64,000 nucleotides of DNA from Tenodera sinensis (GCA_030765045.1 CM060972.1:59201773-59265772); one strand, 5' to 3'. Positions 34,039 to 46,329 are shown, counted from the stretch's first letter. A program made the numbers and translations. Notes: a model not told the origin generated them from the letters alone.

Positions 34039-35331
34039 ATGGCACAAAATACACCGAAATGCAGACGTCAAGTAAATGATGGAAAAGAGGTATACGCAGC
34101 GCCCTCTGCTCGTTACCTAGTCATTCATAGAGGTGAAGAGGGTCAGTCATTTCTAAAAGTCAACCCTTTTGTTATCCAATTGGGTCTTGATAAACTAGCC
34201 GGCCCTGTTAAATCGTGTAAGCGTTTGAGATCTGGATCCTTGCTTGTTGAGACCTACACAGCCACACAATTCGACAAGTTGTTAAAGGCCAAACTCCTGC
34301 ACGGATACCCTATCCGTGTAGAGAAACACCGGAACTTAAACTCCTCCAAGGGCGTTATCACCACCTCGCTGTTGGATGGTATGCCGGAAGAGGAGATCCA
34401 AGGCTACTTGTCGGAGCAGGGTGTCACGGAGGTATACCGTGTGCGAGCGAAGCGTGATGGTGCGCAGGTAGATACACGCACGTTATTTCTCACTTTCGAC
34501 CGACTAGACCTGCCTGAGAAGATCAAGGCAGGCTATGAGGTTATCCCGGTCCGTCCGTATATCCCGCGCCCCATGGGTTGTTTCCAATGCCAACGCTATG
34601 GGCACACTAAGACATCCTGCAAGACCTCCATTGCCGTGTGTGTTAACTGTGGTAAAGATTCTCATGACGGAGCTTGTCCATCTGCTCCGAGCTGTGTCAA
34701 TTGTCGAGGTGCTCATCCAGCGACGTCCCGCGACTGTCCTCGTTACCAGGATGAGAAGGCGATTCAAGAGCTGCAGGTGAAGGAGAGGTTATCTTTCTCT
34801 GAAGCCCGCAAACGTCACCTTGCTCGCCAGCCTTCTCTCTTGAGGTTTGGCACCTTTAGTTCCGTGGTTTCAACTCCAGTGCCAAAGCGGGACATGGGCA
34901 CTCAAACTTGCCCTGTTGCCATTACAACTGTTGCTCCGCCTCGTATTACATTACCAGCTTCTAATCCAGCCGGATCCAAGACTCTAATTCCTACTAGCGA
35001 CACTCGGAAATTTAAAACAGAACCCAAGCGTACAGATTTTCTCAAGGAATCTACGACCTCATCCAACACAAAGTGTGTCTTCACGACCACTTCTCTGTCA
35101 CCTCCAAGGCGATCCCTCTCCCAAGATGGTAGAGGGCGCAGTCGCGTGAAGCGGGATTCTCCTCAACGTGTGTTGCTAGGGAACTGCTATGTCGCTCTGT
35201 CTCCAGTAGCCGATGACATTGACCCTCTTCCCCTTGGGGAGCCTATGGAGCAGGAATTAGCTGCTCCAAAAAGCTCTAGCCCTCCCCGCAACTCAAAGGG
35301 CAAGTTGAAGCGACAGCCGCCGGTCAAGTGA
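34039..35331 (+). CDS. LINE ORF1, gag-like nucleic-acid-binding protein
   Basis: 430 codons, uninterrupted. The N-terminal half (to about residue 170) is an RRM-like or leucine-rich gag region without a sharp motif. Three zinc knuckles follow at about residues 181-233: CFQCQRYGHTKTSC, CVNCGKDSHDGAC and CVNCRGAHPATSRDC. A helical segment KAIQELQVKERLSFSEARKR follows, then a low-complexity Ser/Pro/Thr-rich and basic C-terminus. Such proteins coat the element RNA and form the ribonucleoprotein needed for retrotransposition. The first ATG of the element in a long frame was taken as start; the stop is 33 bp before the ORF2 ATG. Confidence 0.9.
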   Translation: MAQNTPKCRRQVNDGKEVYAAPSARYLVIHRGEEGQSFLKVNPFVIQLGLDKLAGPVKSCKRLRSGSLLVETYTATQFDKLLKAKLLHGYPIRVEKHRNLNSSKGVITTSLLDGMPEEEIQGYLSEQGVTEVYRVRAKRDGAQVDTRTLFLTFDRLDLPEKIKAGYEVIPVRPYIPRPMGCFQCQRYGHTKTSCKTSIAVCVNCGKDSHDGACPSAPSCVNCRGAHPATSRDCPRYQDEKAIQELQVKERLSFSEARKRHLARQPSLLRFGTFSSVVSTPVPKRDMGTQTCPVAITTVAPPRITLPASNPAGSKTLIPTSDTRKFKTEPKRTDFLKESTTSSNTKCVFTTTSLSPPRRSLSQDGRGRSRVKRDSPQRVLLGNCYVALSPVADDIDPLPLGEPMEQELAAPKSSSPPRNSKGKLKRQPPVK

Positions 35332-35364
35332 ACCTAAACGACAGCTTATTTCCTTCATCCCAGG

Positions 35365-38300
35365 ATGTCCATCATTCAGTGGAATGCACGTGGCATACGC
35401 GCCCATAGGGCAGAGTTGCAAGTACTTACTAATTCACTTACTCCTAGTATAATGTGCTTGCAGGAGACCAAGCTTCGCCAGCAGGACTGTTTTAAATTTC
35501 CAGGGTATAGTCTGGTGCGCTTTGACCTCCCACCGGAACCTGGTATCCCTGCACATGGAGGTGTCATGCTCCTCATCCGAGACGACGTTTTTTATCAGTC
35601 TATCCCCCTTACCACTCCATTGCAAGCTGCTGCTGTTACCCTGAGCTTACCCGGTTTTTCTTTTAGCCTCTGCTCCGTCTATCTACCTCCTTGTTCTCCC
35701 TTCGAAACTGCGGATCTCTCCCATCTAGTGTCCCAGCTCCCAACGCCGTACCTTCTATTGGGAGATTTCAATGCCCACCACCCTCTTTGGGGTTCACCAA
35801 GGGCTTGCGCAAGGGGAACACACTTAGCCGCTTTCTTCATAGAGAACTCTCTTTCAGTACTGAACACCGGTGAACCTACTTTTGTTTCCGACTCCACTGG
35901 CACCCTTTCCCACCTGGATTTATCCGTCTGTACAGCTCAGCTTGCGCCTCGTTTGGAGTGGAACGTCGTCTCAGACACCTTCTCCAGCGATCACTTTCCA
36001 TGTGTTATTAGCTTGCTCTCTCACTACGCGCCCTCGCCACGTGTACCTCACTGGCGTCTAAACAGCGCGGATTGGAACCAATATACCCGCTTAGCTGTTT
36101 TTGACGACCGCTTGTTCGACGATGTAGACCAGATGGTGGCTCACTCCACATCCGTCGTTCTTCGCGCTGCTGAACGCGCAATACCTCGGTCGTCTGGCCA
36201 TCCACGACGTGTACCGATCCCCTGGTGGACCGATGAATGCCGAACGGCCGTCCGTGCTCGGCGAAGGGCGCTACGCGTGTTTCGTCGTCACCCTACACAT
36301 GACAATCTGGTCGCATTTAAGCAATCGCGCGCCAGGGCTCGTCGCGTCATACAGGCCACTAAGAGGACATCCTGGCTCCGTTTTGCGGAGTCCTTCAATA
36401 GATTTACACCATCATCTGTCGTTTGGGATAAGCTCCGTCGCGTGGCCGGCAAAGCTTCGCCGCTTGCCGTCCCCTGTCTCCGGTTCAATAATACCCCCAT
36501 TGTTTGCCCTAGAGCTGTTGCCGACACTCTGGGCAACGCTTTTGCTGGTATTTCAGGCTCATCGCATTACCACCCGAATTTTTTATGCATCAAACAAGAC
36601 ACTGAGTCCCACAACCTCTCTTTTAACTCATCGAACGCGGAGTGTTATAACGCCTTTTTCACCATGCAGGAGTTGGAGCGGGCCCTGACTTCCTCCAAAC
36701 CCTCCGCTCCTGGGCCGGATGGTGTCCATATCTTAATGCTACAGCACCTGTCTTTGGCTGGCAAACTCTTTCTCTTACACGTGTATAACCGTATCTGGTG
36801 CACAGCAACATTTCCATCTGCTTGGCGCGAGGCCACCATTGTCCCGATTTTGAAGCCTGGAAAGGATCGCCAACTACCTTCCAGTTATCGCCCGATCTCC
36901 CTCACCAGTTGCATGTGCAAGGTGATGGAGCGCATGATCAACGGGCGATTGACATGGTGGCTCGAATCTCATAATTTATTGTCAAATGTTCAGTGCGGTT
37001 TCCACCGATTCCGTTCAACGGAGGACCACTTAGTGTCTTTATCCACATACATTATGGACGGTTTTCTGAGGAAGAGCCAAACGGTCGCTGTCTTTTTTGA
37101 CTTGGAGAAGGCGTATGATACGTGCTGGAGGTACGGAATTCTTCGTACCCTTCATCAATGGGGCATTCGCGATCGAATGCCGCTTTTTATTCGGGAATTT
37201 ATGCGCGATAGAGTCTTTCGGGTACGTGTGGGGTCGGTTTTATCTCGTGTTTTTATTCAAGAGAACGGGGTACCGCAGGGCTCGGTACTCAGTGTCACAT
37301 TGTTTGCCATTGCAATCAATCCCATTGTGGAGTGCGTCCCATCGGGCGTTTCCTCATCGTTATTCGTGGACGATTTCACTATTTATTGCAGTACTCGGCG
37401 GACTTCTCTCTTACAACGTCGCCTCCAATTGTGCCTTGACCATTTGTACACTTGGAGTGTCGAAAATGGCTTTAAGTTCTCCGCCGAGAAGACCGTCTGC
37501 GTTAACTTCTGGCGCCGGAAGGCGTTTCTTGCGCCTTCTGTACGTCTCGGCCTAGATGCACTTCCCTTCGCAGACGAGACGAAATTTTTGGGATTGATTC
37601 TTGATAGGAAACTTAGTTGGTCTTCCCATATCTCGTATTTAAAGGCACGGTGTGAACGTTCTCTTAATGTTTTACGGGTTCTAAGTGGCACATCCTGGGG
37701 AGCTGATCGGACCATTCTTCTACGACTATACCGTTCACTGGTCCGATCGAAACTTGACTACGGCTGTGTCGTATATTCCTCGGCTCGACGGTCGGTTTAA
37801 ATCGCCTCAACGGTATACACCACCGTGGCATCCGATTGAGTATTGGCGCATTTCCCACGAGTCCGGTTCTTAGCTTGTGTGCGGAAGCTGCTGAACCTCC
37901 GCTTAGTTATCGGCGCGACGTTCTTCTCTGCAGCTACGCTTGCAGACTTTATGGTCTACCTGAACACCCATCCTTTCGTTTATTTTATGATGACAGCTTG
38001 GACCGGCAGTATTTAACGAGCTCCCTAGCCATACTTCCTCCTGGCGTTCGATTTCGTTCACTACTTCGGTTATTGGGCATCGTTTTACCCGCGGCGTTGC
38101 CGCAGGGCGAAACAAGATTTCCTCCATGGCTCCGTCGCGAGACCCATGTCAACCTGGGTTTGTTGTCCATGCCGAAGTCATCAACGCCAGATTTCGTCCT
38201 TCGTTCTGCCTTTTTAGATATCCAGGCACAGTGTGGACCCTGTAGTTTTATATACACTGACGGCTCGAAGGACGATCGAGGTGTAGGTTGTGCTTTTATT

Positions 38301-39044
38301 CACGGTGGCCAGAGTTTTAGTTTTCGTCTTTTATCGCAGTGCTCGATTTTTACAACAGAGCTTTTTAGTATATACCAAGCGCTTTTATATATTCGTCGGC
38401 AAACCTTACAGAACTGGGTTATTTGCTCAGATTCTTTGAGTGCCCTTGAGAGCCTACGGACGCTGTACCACTACTATCCCCTGGTACAGCGTATCCAGGA
38501 CTGCCTTCACACCCTCGCCACTTGCGTCTCGTTTGTGTGGGTACCTGGACACGTAGGCCTGGAAGGTAACGAGGCTGCCGATGCTGCTGCTAAGGCAGCA
38601 GTTTTAGCTCCCAGGCATTTTAACTCTTGTGTTCCCTCGGTTGATTTTAGAGTAGTTTTACGTCATGCCATTCTCTCCCGGTGGAGAGATGCATGGCATG
38701 GTCTTGAGGGTAACAAACTTCGGGAGGTGAAACCCCTCCCTGTTGCCTGGAGGACTTCCTCGTGCGCCTCTCGCCGCGAAGAAGTGATTTTAGCCAGAAT
38801 GCGTATCGGGCACTGCCGTTTTAGTCATGGTCACCTCTTATCATCTGACGCTGCACCGCTATGTTCTCATTGTAATGAACCTCTGACAGTGTGGCATATT
38901 TTAGTTCAGTGCCAGTTTTTAGCACAGCTCAGAGACACACTGGGCCTGCCAGGTACCCTGGCTGAGGTGCTGGCAGACACTTCCTGTGCAGTAGAGCGTG
39001 TTTTACGTTTTATCCGACTAAGTACAATGTGCGCACGAATCTGA
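35365..39044 (+). pseudogene. LINE ORF2: endonuclease-RT-RNase H, one frameshift
   Basis: The first frame (35365-37800) encodes an AP-like endonuclease (IIQWNARGI, CLQETKL, LLLGDFNAHH, SSDHFPCV) and RT (YRPISLTSCMCKVMERMING, VFFDLEKAYDT, GVPQGSVLS, LFVDDFTIY, KFLGLILDRKLSWSSH). The catalytic box is FVDD instead of the commoner F/YADD. The protein continues in another frame with LNRLNGIHHRGIRLSIGAF, RNase H (YTDGSKDDRGVG, TTELFSIYQAL, CSDSLSALES, GNEAADAAAK, all four acidic residues present) and a CSHC...H...C tail, ending at 39044. The break is a single-base loss in the GGTTTAAA run at about 37796-37800. Otherwise no stop was seen. Confidence 0.93.
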
Positions 39045-39316
39045 CTCGTTCATCGATCTCTTATCCAGCCCACTACATTCGGTCGTTAATGCGAGTCGTT
39101 TTTATCAATGCATTTAACTGTTTACGTGCTTTGCTCTACTCTGCAGTTGCTGGCACTTATTGGTGACTTTTTAAGGTTTTATTGTTTTAGCTTTTAGCCT
39201 TATTAGGTTAAGATTCTTTGTAACTTACGTTTTTAATCTTTTAGTTCTACTTGGGCGCTAATAACCTTAGCAGTTGAGTGCCCTAAACCAACACTACTAC
39301 TACTACAAATATGCAT

Positions 39317-39530
39317 GATTACTCAGCATCACATTGAATTGTACAGCAAGCTGGAGCTGAATTAAAATGTCTTCTATAAGAGACAGATTCCCAATTTACT
39401 CAAATTTATCAAACTGGATAGAGTATTTTGTTACAGTATCATGGTATTCCTTGAAAATTGGTACACAAAGCAGTAAGTCATTGTTTCAGTAGTTGTTTTG
39501 TGATGATTGTTTGCCTCATAGTATTCAAAT
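39317..39530. other. LINE 3' flank
   Basis: A+T-rich host sequence between the LINE target duplication and the PLE; nothing recognised. Confidence 0.5.
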
Positions 39531-40364
39531 ATACCAACATACGTAGGTGGTCAAGTGCCTATGCGGTCTGTGCAAACTACTTAAACGCCACAACATTGAC
39601 ACCGTCTACAAGCCCACTAAACAGATTTGTAACATACTCCGTTCCGCCAAAGACCCCAGGGATCCTCTATCCACCGCAGGAGTATATAGAATATCTTGTT
39701 CGTGTGGCAAGGTATACATCGGAACCACACAACGTAGTATAAAAACCCGCATTGAAGAACACAGAAGAAATTGTCGCTTGGGTCAAACTGAAAAATCAGC
39801 AATTGCTGAACATGCCATACTCGAAGAAGGGGAACACATCATCCAATATGGTAACACAGATATTCTGGCATCTACATCCCACTACTATTCTCGCTTATTC
39901 CGTGAAGCCATTGAAATACACAAGCACAAAAATAATATCAATCGCAAAGAAGAAGGACTTAAACTCAACAGAATATGGCAAACAGCGTTAACAAAAACAA
40001 AAATGCAGAGCCCCTCTCCAGCCAATCAGACGCCAGCTCCTTGTAGTACTCCACTGGTACAAGTCCAGCCCACTGGCCACCCGGACCTATCACAACGTAC
40101 TTCCCCTCCAGCCGCCGACATAAATACCGCACCTCTGGTGGTGACCAGCACAGTCGGTGCTGAGATCTCCACTAGGAAACTTCGACCTCGCCGCCACTGA
40201 AGATGTCTGCCGTAGTCGCAGACGAAACGTTTGGGAAGAAGAAGGAACCCAATAGACCACGGCCCACAAGCCCGGTTAATATTATTGCATCTAGTATTGA
40301 CACCGGCCGTGAAAGCCTTAGAATTTTGATGAAGTTACCATATTATTTTAGATTCTGTTGCTTC
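39531..40364 (+). mobile_element. Penelope-like element 3' part
   Basis: A 5'-truncated PLE: the GIY-YIG coding end (39547-40200), about 160 bp of 3' UTR with GACGAAACGTTTGGGAAGAA, and a tail ATTTTAGATTCTGTTGCTTC that is interrupted by the solo LTR at 40369. It belongs to a different PLE lineage from 48821-49726. Confidence 0.85.
39547..40200 (+). CDS. Penelope-like GIY-YIG endonuclease domain, truncated protein
   Basis: An open frame of 217 codons, with no stop, covers the C-terminus of a PLE polyprotein. GVYRISCSCGKVYIGTTQRS is the GIY...YIG core with the intervening CxC of PLE-type nucleases, followed by IKTRIEEHRRN (catalytic Arg region), KSAIAEHAI and REAIEIHKHKNNINRKEEGL (Glu region). 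In PLEs this nuclease nicks the target for RT priming. The RT domain is absent upstream, so the annotated ATG is simply the first in a truncated frame. The last 60 residues are Pro/Thr-rich and probably variable. Confidence 0.85.
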   Translation: MVKCLCGLCKLLKRHNIDTVYKPTKQICNILRSAKDPRDPLSTAGVYRISCSCGKVYIGTTQRSIKTRIEEHRRNCRLGQTEKSAIAEHAILEEGEHIIQYGNTDILASTSHYYSRLFREAIEIHKHKNNINRKEEGLKLNRIWQTALTKTKMQSPSPANQTPAPCSTPLVQVQPTGHPDLSQRTSPPAADINTAPLVVTSTVGAEISTRKLRPRRH

Positions 40365-40368
40365 ACTG

Positions 40369-41029
40369 TGGTGCTGTTTTTGCAATTATTTTTATGGAAT
40401 GCACTGTGCTATGAGACTCGTTTTCTATCTACAAGGTCGTGGTAACGGATGGAATGAAATATCACACAATCATTCTTCACTACAATGCACTAAATTATTA
40501 ACACCTCATCGATACTCCACATTAAACAATTTCTCTGCACCATTCCAAATGCTCAAAAAGCTTTACACTCCCTCACTTAGTAGAACTTATGCTTGATGAA
40601 AGTTTGGTGAAAGTTCCATGTTCACACTATCTAAATATGATCGTCTTTTCACTTCGGTTACACACACACGAGTGAACAGGTTTTTGGCATCGTTTGACGC
40701 GACACCGCCTTTTTCATATTCATCTGCTCTATTCATCCGCGCATGTGTCCATCAAATAGTTCTTTCTCGTTAGGGAAGCAATCTCTAATCATCCTCCCCT
40801 ACTTTTATTATGGAACACAAACAATTCTAATATTTATACACATATATTAAAATCAAATATGGAAAGATTTATGACGTCTTTGTGCAAACTTAGTTGTTCA
40901 TAACAATGAACCTTATCAACATGTTTTCGTAATTTAATTATCTCATACCAACATCAAAAAACGAATTACACTTTTAACAAACATTTACATGAACGATTTT
41001 CTTTTGGGGTCTTCTAATATTCTGTCTCA
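40369..41029 (-). mobile_element. Solo LTR, family L1s (copy 3)
   Basis: 661 bp; the minus strand begins TGAGACAGAATATTAGAAG and ends CAGCACCA. The target duplication ACTG is at 40365-40368 and 41030-41033. It shares GGGAAGCAATCTCTAATCAT and the TTTCTTTTGGGGTCTTC end with the other two copies. It is inserted into the PLE 3' flank: joining the flanks gives TTGCTTCACTGTTAATAGC, comparable to TTGTTTCACTGTTAACAGC at 14220. Confidence 0.9.
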
Positions 41030-41044
41030 ACTGTTAATAGCGCC

Positions 41045-42060
41045 AATATTTCCTTAACTCTCACAGTGGTTTGGAGAGAGAATTTAGCAGGTACAATGAA
41101 CTTGGACGGTCATTTTGTTGTATAGTGGTTGCAAATCATGAATATTTAACCATGTCTTGGTACCGCAAAGATGACATAAATAAATGACTGCATTTTTAAA
41201 AAATTGTCTCGCTAAAAAACCTTGAAATAAATGTTCTCATAGATATCAAAGTTTCATTTAGATGGTGATGAAGAGATTTCCACTGCAGGAAGAAAATGTT
41301 ATCCAAAGGTTGAAGTTTTTCTGTGGTTCGGGGAGGAATCTGCAGAAGTTCAATGGTTTTTCCATCTTTTTTCCGTAGTTCATTGCCTTCACAATTATAT
41401 TTTCAGCCCTAAACATCTGGCTTGAAATTCAAGGCCCGAAACTGCCAGTATTCTCCTGCACTACAACAAATAATTTAGGATAAATAGACCCACCCATACT
41501 AATAGTGGACATAGTATATGAAAGGCTTGGTGCACTAATAGATTGCGCAACACTTTGTGCATGATTCTCCCCAATAAATGTCCTTTTTGCTCTCATTTTG
41601 CACTCAAAATGGCTTTGATTGGTGTTATAAACACAGGAAGTGAAATACTATGAAAATTGCTCTGTTTCCAAAAACTTTTCTGCTACTTTGTCTTTTTTTT
41701 TTCTTCTTTAATGAATGCTCATGAAATGAATTTTTTTATCTTCTTGTTTTTAATTTTATGGGATTTTTGGGAGCGAGAGACCCAAGCGGAGAATGCTCTA
41801 AAATTTTCTCTTCCAAATAAATGGTTTTTTGAAATTTGCAAAGTCTGCACAGCCTTAAATCTTTCTTGGTTATATTTTACATTTTTCTTTGCTCTTCTTG
41901 CTTCTACAAAGCATGCAAATAGTTTATCATACAAATAAAAATATTTTTTTATGCTCAATAGGAGATAAGAGCACAGTTTCCAATTGTTTCTCCCACATAT
42001 ATGCCTTGCTGATGTCACCAAAAGAAATCTGCTGCGCACATTGTTCAATGAACATTTTTC
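41045..42060 (-). pseudogene. pogo-type (DDE_1) transposase remnant
   Basis: The minus strand from about 42040 encodes a CENP-B-like helix-turn-helix piece (RENFRAFSAWVSRSQKSHKI), and lower down PPRTTEKLQPLDN, the typical PPNTTxxLQPLD block of DDE_1 transposases, then QWKSLHHHLNETLI. Stops and shifts are abundant, and termini were not found. It is a distinct lineage from the Tigger at 22133. Confidence 0.6.
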
Positions 42061-42365
42061 TTCCCACTGTCATTTAACTAGAAAAATACAGCATTTCTTT
42101 TATACTCGATGCTTTCTCTCTCTCTCTTTTTTTGCAGGCTGTAAACAAAGCTAGAACTAATGGATTTCATTGGTGACAAGTCTGTATTGTTAGTCACTAG
42201 ATTTCAAAACAGGATTTGAAGCTGATTCTGTTATACCACTTGTGCTTGGAGAGTGAATGTTACATACTGATTGTGAGACTGAAGATGAATTGTCACAACT
42301 ATAACTATCTTAAATGAATTAAAAGCTATGCAGACATTTAAAAACAAATTCTGCTCCAACTTGTA

Positions 42366-43536
42366 CGAGGGCCGTCTCAAAAGTAACTTGCACTATTTTT
42401 TTAAATCTGCGCAGTAGGCGGAAAAAGTCTGAAAGTCCTAGGGTATATAGATAAGGGTGTAGTAGCACCGTAAAATTCCTAGGTTCCTAAGTTTATTGCT
42501 TGGACATTAAAACGGCAGTAACAATGGAGACTCCACTCGTTCCTACCGCCGATTGCGAAGTTCGCACTGTAATCCGTTTTCTGACGGGAAAAAATAAATG
42601 TGTCACTGAAATTCATTGCGAGTTGTGCAGTGTTTATGGAAAAGACGTTTTGTCAAGACAAATGGTTTCTCATTGGCCCCAATCATTCATTGAAGGAAGA
42701 ACAACATTACACAGTGAGCAATGAAGCGGCCAATCCTCCACTTCGCTCACTCCGGATACTGTTGACGAGGTTCAAGCAGCCGTGAACACCGATCAGCTCC
42801 TTACACTTGATGCAGGTTTGTTTCAACTTCCTCCTTATATTGAAATAAGCCGTGCATCACTTCACAGGATTATTTCTAAGGATCTGTGTCTTTGGAAAGT
42901 GTGTGCAAGTTGTGGAAACGAATGGATGAGGCAACTCCAAAAAAAGGCAAAAGTTGTTGCATCGGCTGTCAAGGTCATCACAACGATATTCTGGGATTCG
43001 AAGGGAGTACTGTTAATCGATTACCTGCTCCATGGGACCACGATGACAGCTGCTCGCTATTGTGAGGTGCTGAGAAAACTCAAAAGAGCCATACAAAACA
43101 AAAGGAAGGGAAAGTTGAGCAAAACAGTTTTTCTGGTCCACGATAACACTCTCCCGCACGCTGTCTGTGAAACTCAAGCCATTTTGAACAGTTTCGATGA
43201 GATGTTTTCGGTCATCCATCTAGTGCACCTGACCTTGAATGGAGTGATTACCATCTTTTTCCAGAGCTGCAGCAACATCTTGGGGGAAGGCGCTTCGTAA
43301 ATGACAAGGAACTGAAACAAGAACTGGAAAGATGGCTATCCAGTTTGGCGGGAGAGTGGTTTGACATTGGGTTAAAAAAACTGTTACCACGGTATCAAAA
43401 ATATATTTAGGTTCAAGGAAATTATGTGGAAGGATAGGTACTGAATGTAACTTTCAAAATATACCCTTTTTAAAATATTTAAACGTTTTGTTATTTTTTT
43501 AAAAAATAGTGCAAGTTACTTTTGAGACACCCCTCG
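42366..43536 (+). mobile_element. mariner element, internally deleted
   Basis: 1,171 bp with TA at 42364-42365 and 43537-43538; the ends CGAGGGCCGTCTCAAAAGTA and CGAGGGGTGTCTCAAAAGTA are inverted repeats. Transposase pieces are: VRTVIRFLTGKNKCVTEIHC (HTH), ISRASLHRIISKDLCLWKVC, then directly KKAKVVASAVKVITTIFW, so the GDETW block with the first catalytic Asp is deleted. FLVHDNTLPHAV retains the second Asp, and the third (WSDYHLFPEL) lies in a shifted frame after about 43220, followed by WLSSLAGEWFDIGLKKLLPR. It cannot encode an active enzyme. Confidence 0.92.
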
Positions 43537-43538
43537 TA

Positions 43539-46329
43539 ATAATATTTAAAACAGGACTACTTTTGGAGAGGCTCCTCTCCATTAATCATCTGTTTGGTCG
43601 ACAGAGCAAAGCCTGTGCTATCTTCTTACTGTTATGCATGTGTGGGAGACAACTGCTGTCCATATGGGTTGTCAGCCCCTTCTCTACAGTACTATGTTAT
43701 ATTTTCTATATGTTCCAAGATATTTGCAACTCATTTTTGAGTAATCAGTGTTGAAAACAGCAGCTCTTTTGTTGGAACTTGAGCCTCTTACACCACAAAG
43801 ATGACAAGTAAAACTTTCAAGGTGTATGTGATGTGAGCATATTGATAGGCTCCCTGTAAGAACGGGCATTAAACGCTATTAGAAAAAAAAAACATTTCTA
43901 ACAGTAACTATTATTTGCATAGTTTTGGCTTGGAATAATGCACAGAGCCTGAATTGAACATACTTTTATAGTCAAGCAGAAGAAATGATATTTTACTGTA
44001 TATAATATGGTAATATGGCAGTAAACTTAAACTTTCCTACATTTTAGTACAAAGTCTTACTTTTCAAGGCTTGGTCTTTTTAATGATCTTTGGTCACCTC
44101 TTAAGTTGGGGATGATAGATGCCTATTGTGCTCTTTTCTATCCAGTCCGTAAGTAAAATATATTTTTTTCTCGCTATTTTCTTTAATATGAAAGCAGTTA
44201 TAATTAGTGTACTTAAAGATGCACCTCAAGTCCAGAAATTCTCCTCATTAATTTTCTTACAGTTCTGGTTGGCTTACGTTGAAGAATATGGAAGAACAAT
44301 ATATTCTGAAACAGCATTTGATATCACAGGAAAGCATTATCCAATATAGTACTTGGATCGACAGAATTAAAGAGATTCTGGAGGAAAGTGGAGAAGGAGT
44401 AACATGGAGAGAGAGGGAATTAAAAGAAAGGGGCTCCTGTAATTAAATTAAAATTAAGAATGGAAAATATTGACATTTAAGAAATTTTTTTTACTTTTAC
44501 CAGCAAAAAATCACTTATCATCTACAGTTAGTTAAAACTATAGTGGAGAAGGCAGACATATGTGGAAAAAGCAGATAAAGCAGGGAAGGAATTTCATGGG
44601 TGAGAACAGAAGTAGTGACATTGAAAGGTGTAGGAGGGAGAAGGAGCTTAGACAAATGTGCAGTGTAGTTATTGCATGCGATTTTGGATTGAGAAGAAAC
44701 CAGAGAAGTGAGGAGTAAATTACCATTGAAGAAATGCGCTGATTTACTAATAGATTCAATAGGGAAAAAGCTACTGAAATTGAAATCAGATTAGAACATT
44801 AAGAAAATTGTGTTCATTTAGGAAGGCGAAACAAAAATGGATGGGAAAATTATGCAAGGAAAATATATTGGTCCACTAGAAGTAGACAGTGTGTATGGAG
44901 CTTAGTGTGTAGTGGTCCTGGAAGTGAAATAACCATAGTGTTGGATTTCCTGAGAGCCATGGATTAAACAGCAATTCACAGGTTTGGGTTTCAATATATC
45001 CAGGGTTGAGGGAAGTCTTGCTATAATAGGAGAGATAATTGAATATTATTATGTATGCATCTAAATATAGGGAAAATAAATGTCTACAATCTTGATCAAT
45101 GCTTGGATGAAGTTTTACATGCTCAGTATCTCACATCTTTCACTGATAGCAATTTTGATACTCAACCAGATAGTGTACTGTATTTCTCCAAATACAAGAT
45201 TGAGCCTAGTTTAAGAATATACGAGCATGTTATTAAAAAAAAAACATAATTTTATTTTTAAAAGCGAAATTTAAAGCTTCTGTAAGTGGGATTCTGTAAA
45301 AATTGACATGTTGATGATAGTGTAACAATGGACTAACAGTTAAAGTGGTTTTCAATTGTCAATGATCATGGGTGTTCAGTGACAGTGATAATGGTGATCC
45401 CCTGTATGATACAGTTGTGATAGATAATCTTCTTTCTTCTTTTAAAATAGTGTGACATGATACTTTTAGTTACTTTTTCCTTGTCACTGTATTTCTCTTC
45501 CAAAGCTAAATCGCAAAGGCACAATCCTCTTCTTTCGTCCTTCAACTCAAATGCTATCATTAAATGTCCAAAACTGCCTTTGATGATACAAACTTATAGA
45601 GTCATAAAAACTGGCACCTCTCGCTGTCTCAACTTGCTTATATAGGCCAGAATGGTGTAGCATGGATTTTTCTGGAAATCCACATTTTCATAAACATGCC
45701 TAGCCCGCAAACTGTTTACTTGATCAGTGTGAAATAATTTGTCTTTGTTCCAGCCTGCTCCGTTGTTATGTTGTTTACTTGCCATGCACTGGTGCGAGGT
45801 AACTTGATCTTGGGTCTCTTTTTGACGGCGGCTGCCAGCCAGTTTTACACTAGTAACAAATGATCAAATCAGAAAGACATTACACAGTGATACATATCTC
45901 ATTCTGCATGACCAACTGCTGCCAAACTATTGGGAAGAAAATCTTATTCATTTGTCGTTTGACTCGATAGAAAACTGTTGTACCACTAGAATACTTATAA
46001 TTCTCAAATATTGTATGAAATTGCTAGGCATGTTATAAAATCATCTAACTTACTGACATAAAATTAAATGCTACCCTGTTGATATGTGTGATGGTTGTAT
46101 AAAAGCCACATAATGAAGTGGCATTTGTATAGGGGAAGCAGCTTATTGGCAGTTCCCAAGAATTCAATTTTTCTGTTTGCACTCTCAAAGTTTATATTGA
46201 CAAATTTCAATGTGATAAATTGAATGGCACTTTCCATTTTTCTATATCACGAAAGGTTTTCTCACAAAAAGAAAGATTGCTGCGTTGATTTTCTTTTATG
46301 TCGTAGTAACTTCCCTTTTCAAGCACCAA
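43539..46329. other. Unannotated intron 3 sequence
   Basis: About 2.8 kb without a recognised gene. A scrap ACGGGCATTAAACGCTATT at 43861 recalls the SINE-A tail. The frame near 44350-44430 (WIDRIKEILEESGEGVTWRE) looks like degraded coding sequence, but no family could be named. Confidence 0.4.

Larger units (their letters stand above)
33579..39304 (+). mobile_element. Nearly complete 5.7-kb LINE (RNase H-bearing, I/Jockey-like)
   Basis: 5,726 bp flanked by the perfect 12-bp target duplication ACAAATATGCAT (33567-33578 and 39305-39316). It has a GC-rich 5' UTR (33579-34038) starting CCCCCCAGGGGGACC, ORF1 (gag-like), ORF2 (endonuclease, RT, RNase H, zinc tail) and a 3' UTR ending in ACTACTACTAC repeats rather than poly(A). 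Base composition is far richer in G+C than the surrounding intron. The intact target duplication and near-open frames point to a recent insertion in Lkb1 intron 3, sense to the host gene. By gene order and RNase H it belongs to the I/Jockey group; the exact clade was not determined. Confidence 0.95.

Noticed and set aside
36209..36688. Overlapping open frames within the 33579-39304 LINE
   Set aside because: They are alternative-frame shadows of ORF2, whose domain motifs lie in the annotated frame.
44119..44349. Short open frame with LIFLQFWLAYVEEYGRTIYS
   Set aside because: Too short and without a recognisable motif or context; it could not be distinguished from chance.
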